Below, piece after piece: positions 59,091-64,000 of a stretch of DNA of 64,000 nt. Source of the DNA: Paracentrotus lividus (taxonomy: Eukaryota; Echinodermata; Echinoidea; Camarodonta; Echinidae); contig CALNVZ010002974.1 of assembly GCA_940671915.1 (NCBI GenBank), positions 24,364,853 through 24,428,852 of the forward strand, read 5' to 3'. The notes below the pieces were generated by a model. The model made no database searches and had not been told where the DNA came from. It saw only the letters and a program-made list of their open reading frames with translations. The translations under genes and the position numbers were made by a program. Numbering within the stretch: the stretch's first letter is position 1; the number at the start of each line of letters is the position of its first letter.

Positions 59091-60010
59091 AAGGAAAAAA
59101 TGAAAATGATCCCTTTGGGATTAGACAGGTGTCAGAAAGTCTCACAAGCATCTGAGGTCTGAGGGTAATAAATTGTGAATATGAATAAGCACTTATGCTC
59201 CAGATAATGTCTCCCAAAATTCAATGTTCATAGTCAGTAATTCTATAAGCAGAAAAAAATGCTAAGAATAAGATTGAAGAAAAAGCATCAAACAAAATAA
59301 GGGTTTTTGAAAAAACTTTGGCCTTCAACTCTCGCGAACTTGACTTATTTTCTAATGTCACTTGAACGACTCAAAGTGCATCCTGTCAGGGAGATAATTT
59401 TTGCTCTTGACAGAAGTTTCCTGTCCTTAAAACTTGTTGACTACTGTCAACTAAATGATACTCCCATGCTTCCAAGAACCCCCAAATACTCTATCTTGCC
59501 CCTTAGTCCCTGTTATGTATCTTGTGTATCTTGTAGCTCCTGTATTGACTTGATGCAAAATAGGATCCTCAACGGGTCAACTGTATCCCATTATTATACA
59601 GATCTTTCAATATTTGTCTTTATTATTGTTTTAAGTGGGCAATTATGTTTTATTCACGTACAAAGATACAGACTCCACTGATTTTTTTTAATAAACAAAA
59701 CAAAGCAAAAGCAGGGCCTTTCCAACACTTTAACCTTATCCACCATTAAGTACAGTACTTTATAAAGAATTCTATTATGAAGAATTCCATCTTGGAAATT
59801 AGAAAGTTATAAGCCGCAAGATCCAGATTTAATAGTCCTATAAACGGAGATATTAAAAGTGTTATTCTGTCTTCTCAGTGTATTTCTTAAGTGACATTGA
59901 AATTGTCTACGAGGTGTTGTGAACTTGAAGGACATTAACTGGCTGGATGACAACGGTAACTAGCTGTTGACGGAAAGATAATTCTGTAGCCCTGCCAGAG
60001 GTTTCCTGGC
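59091..60010. other. DNA upstream of promoter P3, nothing recognised
   Basis: A 124-codon frame at 59307-59681 has no domain I recognise and no codon or splice context that supports it. I see no defined factor sites. Confidence 0.5.
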
Positions 60011-60049
60011 TATAAATACACAAGCAGGAGTAAACCCCAGGCTTAATTC
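60011..60049 (+). promoter_or_regulatory. core promoter P3: TATA box plus initiator
   Basis: TATAAATA at 60011-60018, in the context GGCTATAAATACACAAG, is a strong TATA box. TTAATTC at 60043-60049 fits the initiator YYANWYY with its A at 60045, 34 bp from the first T. The downstream ATG exon at 61044-61092 would then have a leader of about 1 kb, which contains other ATGs, or a further intron in the leader. Confidence 0.45.
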
Positions 60050-61043
60050 ATACCATAGTGGGTTGGAATTTGTCTTTTCCTGAACTGTGAGGGGAGTTTA
60101 GAGGTGTAGTTTGTCTGGACTTGCCAACACACCGGATTTTAATAAGATCACTGCAGTTTTCGTCCAACTAATCCTATGAATGTACTCTCACTGAACTCTT
60201 ATTGCAACCGTGATTGGGGAAGTCGGAAGTCTTGTTTTGTCAATACAGGTTGCAGACCTTAGTCTCTGATCACTTTTGTTATGAGGAATACTTGGATTTA
60301 AGTTTTCCTTTAAGGATGTTCTAACAGAATTATTGGCGTCGCAGAACATGGAACCTCTGTATTTCCATGACATTTAACTTGGATATCACCTCTAGATTTT
60401 CTCTTACTGATGATCTTTCAGGGATAACTTGAAGTTTTGTTTCCCATTGTGTTTGTTCCACTCACGTCACCGAAAGCAGATTGTTGTCTCCAACTACCTT
60501 TGGGATATAGCTTATGGAATCAAACATGAGCAAGACTTCTTTCGATTGTGGTTTACTCTTGTTGGCCATCACATTTCAGAGAAGTATCTAAATCTGGATA
60601 ATATCATCTCTTGCTCTCTTGTTGAAAGTGTTTAACCTCTTGCTTTGTGGAATCAATCAGTTTCTGTAAGGAATAGGGATTCAATGGGTTTAGAGTGATA
60701 TGTGATCAGACAATTATGGATGTATACATGGATTTTATTTCATTGCAAATTTGATGCTATTTGTCATATTTTCGAGTATCTTCTCATCTTCTTCACGTTG
60801 TAGATCGGTGCTGGATAACAAATGAACAAATGCACATCAGTAATTTAAATATAGAACCATCACTTCAGTTACGTTTGTTTATGTTTGACTACGTACTGCT
60901 TCTGTTATCAAGAATCACACATTACACTACAAAGTAAAAGTTATGGTGCACTTGAATGGTCATCTATATTTAGGCTTCTGTAAGGATTGAGATACACTTA
61001 TTATTGGATTATATCAGGAGGGAGCATTCACATTGCCATAACC

Positions 61044-61092
61044 ATGTCAACCTTAGACGTGATCTGTGAATATGAAGCGGCTTGTAATCGAG
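61044..61092 (+). CDS. candidate alternative first coding exon 1c
   Basis: ATG at 61044 in the good context AACCATGT opens MSTLDVICEYEAACNR and one base more, up to CGAG|GTAAGA, a consensus donor, so the exon ends at 61092 in phase 1. An in-frame TAA at 60981 lies upstream with no other in-frame ATG between, so this is the first start. The giant exon also ends in phase 1, so this exon could replace it in front of the same next exon, which must lie beyond 64000. The product would then lack the whole 1.7-kb-residue disordered part. It could instead belong to a separate gene starting here. I do not recognise the N-terminal sequence. Confidence 0.45.
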
Positions 61093-62289
61093 GTAAGAAT
61101 CTATTTTATTAACCTTTCTCCATCTTGTTCAAGTGATCTTAAAGAATTTGAGAGTAAATCGACATCTTTTTTTTTCAGGCACTCAGAAAGCCTAACAAAA
61201 ATGGTAATCTTTATTTTATAGAAAAAAAAATTCTGAGTGGCATACTAAGTTAGAACAAATGGATTTATTGTTTGTCCATTTTATTTGACCTATATCTTCA
61301 TTTATGAGTATTTAATTAGTCTGTAAACTGTAGATTTCTTTTTTAGTGAAACGTGTTACCTTTCAAAGTCAGCTATACGGTATTCACAGTTGTAAACTGT
61401 GGATTTTAATTTATTATCTTTACAATGCTGATGCTAGATGATGCTGAGGGATTAAAAAGAATTAACACAAAAACACTGGTTGTATTATGTCTGTAGAGTA
61501 ATCTTTCAGTATTCACATTACACAAGACACAAATTAGAAAATTAATCTGATAAATTAATTTAATCTAGCATGCAATGGGTTGATAGGGTGAGAGAGTGCA
61601 CTGGTTATTCACCCATACAGGTTCCTCCTGCTATCACCTTGCATGAAAGCAAGAAGGGCCTTAAATCCATATAAATCTACATGATTAATGACCTTTTAGC
61701 TTTTGGCAATTAAAAATAATCATCCTGAGGTGCTTCTTTCTGCCATGAAAAGCGGAGTTATGAGAGGAAATCTAGGCAATATTGGCTTCCCTTAGTACCT
61801 ATCCATGGTTTCCAGCGTTCCATTCAATAATTTAATGAACCCTGGATCACTAAGGGTGAGTGACATTCGCAGGATGTTATTGTAGAAAGGGCTGAAAGGA
61901 CATATTGAAAGTGGGGAGGTTTGATATTAAAAATAATAATTCTGATTTTGTTTATATTGCTGAAGAGGAAATAACGTATTTAAGCCCTTTATTAGTGCTT
62001 GACAATAAATGTCATAGGGAGCAAAACTTTAGAATATATACATTTTTTTTTTTAAATGACCTTTTTTATCTTGACAAATCCTCTTGACATATATAGGCCT
62101 GGTCAACATTGGAGGATCTATGCAGAGTCACAGGGGATGTATGCCCCCATATAATTTGAAAACCACTCAAAATCAGAAATTTTCGTCGGCGCCCCCTACA
62201 GGCCTAGTTTGAAGGGACAAACCCATGTTGTTCGTTTACTAGGGTCTGAAGTAAAGAACTAGACTCACACTCGTGTACTGTACATGTAG
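61093..62289. other. putative intron, nothing recognised
   Basis: No exon with both splice sites was found. AT-rich with several ATT and T runs. Confidence 0.5.
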
Positions 62290-62510
62290 CTTCTCTGAGT
62301 TTGGAGGCTAGCCTCCACTCTAGACTGAAATTTGTTTAAGTGTCAAATTGAGTCTGTGCTTGCAGACTATATCAGGCCTGGGTATGACCTGTCAAATTAA
62401 ATTATAGGCATAGACCTATAAGCACAGATCCAAATTTGACACTTTAAATTATGTTGTGTCTGAGGGAGACTGTAGTCGAGATTCCTATAAACGAGAAGCT
62501 ACACTATATA
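62290..62510. mobile_element. foldback element of about 220 bp
   Basis: GTAGCTTCTC on the left pairs with GAGAAGCTAC on the right, and GTGTCAAATTGAGTCTGTGC with GCACAGATCCAAATTTGACAC in the inner part. The arms are diverged and gapped. A short palindrome, GGAGGCTAGCCTCC, lies near 62304. Non-coding. Confidence 0.7.
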
Positions 62511-62616
62511 GCCTATTGTAGTCTTGTAAATTCAAACTCTACAAGATGATCAAGGTAATGTGAGTGCAAATCAGTGGTCACCCTCTCCCATTCTTTTCAA
62601 TTACAATTCAGCAAGA

Positions 62617-62778
62617 CCAGGGTATCGTATAAACAGTTACAATTATACTAACTTTGTCGTCAATGGTAACTACCATGGTAATCCTGCTGAACAGCCAATC
62701 AAAATCTAGTATTTCATGAAATTTACCATTGATCGCAAAATTTCTTTAATCAAAACTGTTTATGCAACGACACCTTGG
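62617..62778. mobile_element. 162-bp foldback element, diverged arms
   Basis: CCAGGGTATCGTATAAACAG at the left corresponds to the inverse of CTGTTTATGCAACGACACC at the right, with GTCAATGGTAAC pairing with TTACCATTGATC further in. Pairing is imperfect. Non-coding. Confidence 0.7.
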
Positions 62779-63184
62779 AGAAGAATTCTGCTGCAGGAGA
62801 CATTCTCCCCTAATGGCTGGAAGAAATTAATTATAATCCTCGCTTTTTGTGAGAAAACTAGAGCATCAAAATAATGCTTCATTACTCACGTGCTGTCATA
62901 ACTAGTAACACTGAAGTGAACTTGGAGCTGGTTGAAAATTGAATGATAAAGTTTATTTCTTCAGGCATCTTGAATCATTCATAGACAGATTTGAGACTAT
63001 AACTTAAATTATTTCTTTATTAGTTGTGATTTAATAAATTTCAATAACAGGATTAAAAAATTATATATCTTGCTATAAAAGTTAACAAGGTCACCTAAGA
63101 AGGCTAGTTATTAGCCAATGTCAAATGAGTTCTTCAGAGCTTATTTTAACGTAATTTGATTCAAAGCTATTCTGGTTTCTAATT

Positions 63185-63432
63185 ATTATCAGAAAAAATG
63201 TAATAAACATAATGATAACTGTTATTACAACTCCTCAAAGCACTTTAGAGTGATGATTACCCTGTAAAGCACGTGAAGCAATATGAAGTACTTAAAAGGC
63301 ACATATACCCTTTCACCGGGCGACAATTATAGATTAATGCCTTCTCAAACGGTTAGAGAAGTGCCATTGCTTTGAACCAGAACCTTGTGATCCAAGATCC
63401 AGTGACTTAGCCACTTGACCACCAAACCTCTA
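63185..63432 (-). mobile_element. tRNA-derived SINE, minus strand, diverged
   Basis: On the minus strand the head GGTGGTCAAGTGGCTAAGTC (A box) and TTCTGGTTCAAAGC (degraded B box) are followed by a body with a GACAATTATAGATTAATG (plus strand) segment that matches GGCAATTGTAGATTAATA of the copy at 52447-52740. The tail side is AT-rich (GTTATTAC...). Confidence 0.65.
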
Positions 63433-64000
63433 TAGACAATGTGTCGTCTACTTAGGTTGCAATAAAAGAAATATATATTTATTTATTTACATATATTTTT
63501 GGCAGTGTGGACATTACCCTAGCTGTAATCAGAGACTCACCTTCAGTTCTACAAGTATGTTCCCATTTCCTGTACGTAGAGCTGTGGTTACATTCTCGCC
63601 CACGTTGGGTTTCCTTTGTTCATGCCCCTCCCATCATGACGTGACATCACACTTACTACATTCCCTCTGTACTTATCGAAACTTAAACGGCATACATTTA
63701 GAGAACACCTCAATAACTCAAGAAGTTCTGTAGTGATTACTTTTTTTTATTGTTTCATCAATAATTTTGTGGGCAAATTATGATTGGAGTATGGTACAAA
63801 TGATTCATAACTCTCTGAAGTGCAATATTTCTATCACAGTTGTTGCTCCAAATAATCAAAATTGCAAAGGGTAAATGGATGCTAACTTGTCTATCTTGCA
63901 TTTTCGTTATGACATCCATTACATTTACTTATTTTAACCTGTTGGAGACGAGCTAATTTGGCTATAACACACATTTCCGATAGACCCCAGCCCAAATATA
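63433..64000. other. right end of the window, nothing recognised
   Basis: AT-rich sequence with no exon visible. If the gene model is right, the next coding exon (phase 1 acceptor) lies beyond the window. Confidence 0.45.

Noticed and set aside
59307-59681. A 124-codon frame upstream of P3
   Set aside because: No recognisable domain, ordinary AT-rich composition, and no splice or promoter context of its own.

Overview
This window is animal (metazoan) nuclear DNA, not prokaryotic. It is AT-rich, almost free of long reading frames, and full of short inverted-repeat (foldback) elements, tRNA-like SINEs and microsatellites. It contains one very large coding exon with textbook splice sites. The repeat style (GAGCGCGAAGCGCGAGC-type motifs, MITEs, many TAGGCCTA octamers) suggests a marine invertebrate deuterostome, most likely an echinoderm. 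That assignment is inference; nothing in the window proves the species.

Protein-coding content appears to be one plus-strand gene that spans most of the window and continues past its right end. The anchor is a 5,290-bp internal exon (28515-33804). It encodes about 1,763 residues of mostly disordered, Ser/Pro/Gln/Arg-rich protein, with a 6-copy 25-residue tandem repeat, an SH3-type proline motif, two WPKDYP motifs and a helical segment near its C-terminal end. I do not recognise the family. The exon begins in phase 0 and ends in phase 1. Three candidate first exons fit it. Exon 1a ends at 9033 (TATA box at 8418, phase 0 donor). Exon 1b has its ATG at 13495 and ends at 13539 (TATA plus initiator, in-frame upstream stop, phase 0 donor). 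Exon 1c has its ATG at 61044 and ends at 61092 (TATA plus initiator, in-frame upstream stop, phase 1 donor). Exons 1a and 1b can join the big exon in frame. Exon 1c lies 27 kb downstream and has the same donor phase as the big exon, so it could replace the whole disordered N-terminal part and join the same downstream exons outside the window. This is a model from sequence signals, without transcript evidence.

Layout: 1-8.4 kb, upstream DNA with a foldback element, a GC-rich tandem array and a 30-G run; 8.4-13.5 kb, two candidate promoters flanking two foldbacks, one of them mariner-like; 13.5-28.5 kb, putative intron with several MITEs; 28.5-33.8 kb, giant exon; 33.8-60 kb, putative intron carrying a 2.8-kb element rich in a short repeated motif, piggyBac-like MITEs with TTAA ends, a 2.2-kb degenerate tandem array, nested foldbacks, a nearly 1-kb hairpin element and antisense SINEs; 60.0-61.1 kb, third candidate promoter and first exon; 61.1-64 kb, intron with two foldbacks and a SINE.

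No CRISPR array, operon or functional RNA gene was found. The strongest points for follow-up are the alternative-promoter architecture around the giant repeat-containing exon, the very high density of long hairpin elements in the transcribed strand, and the uneven excess of TAGGCCTA.
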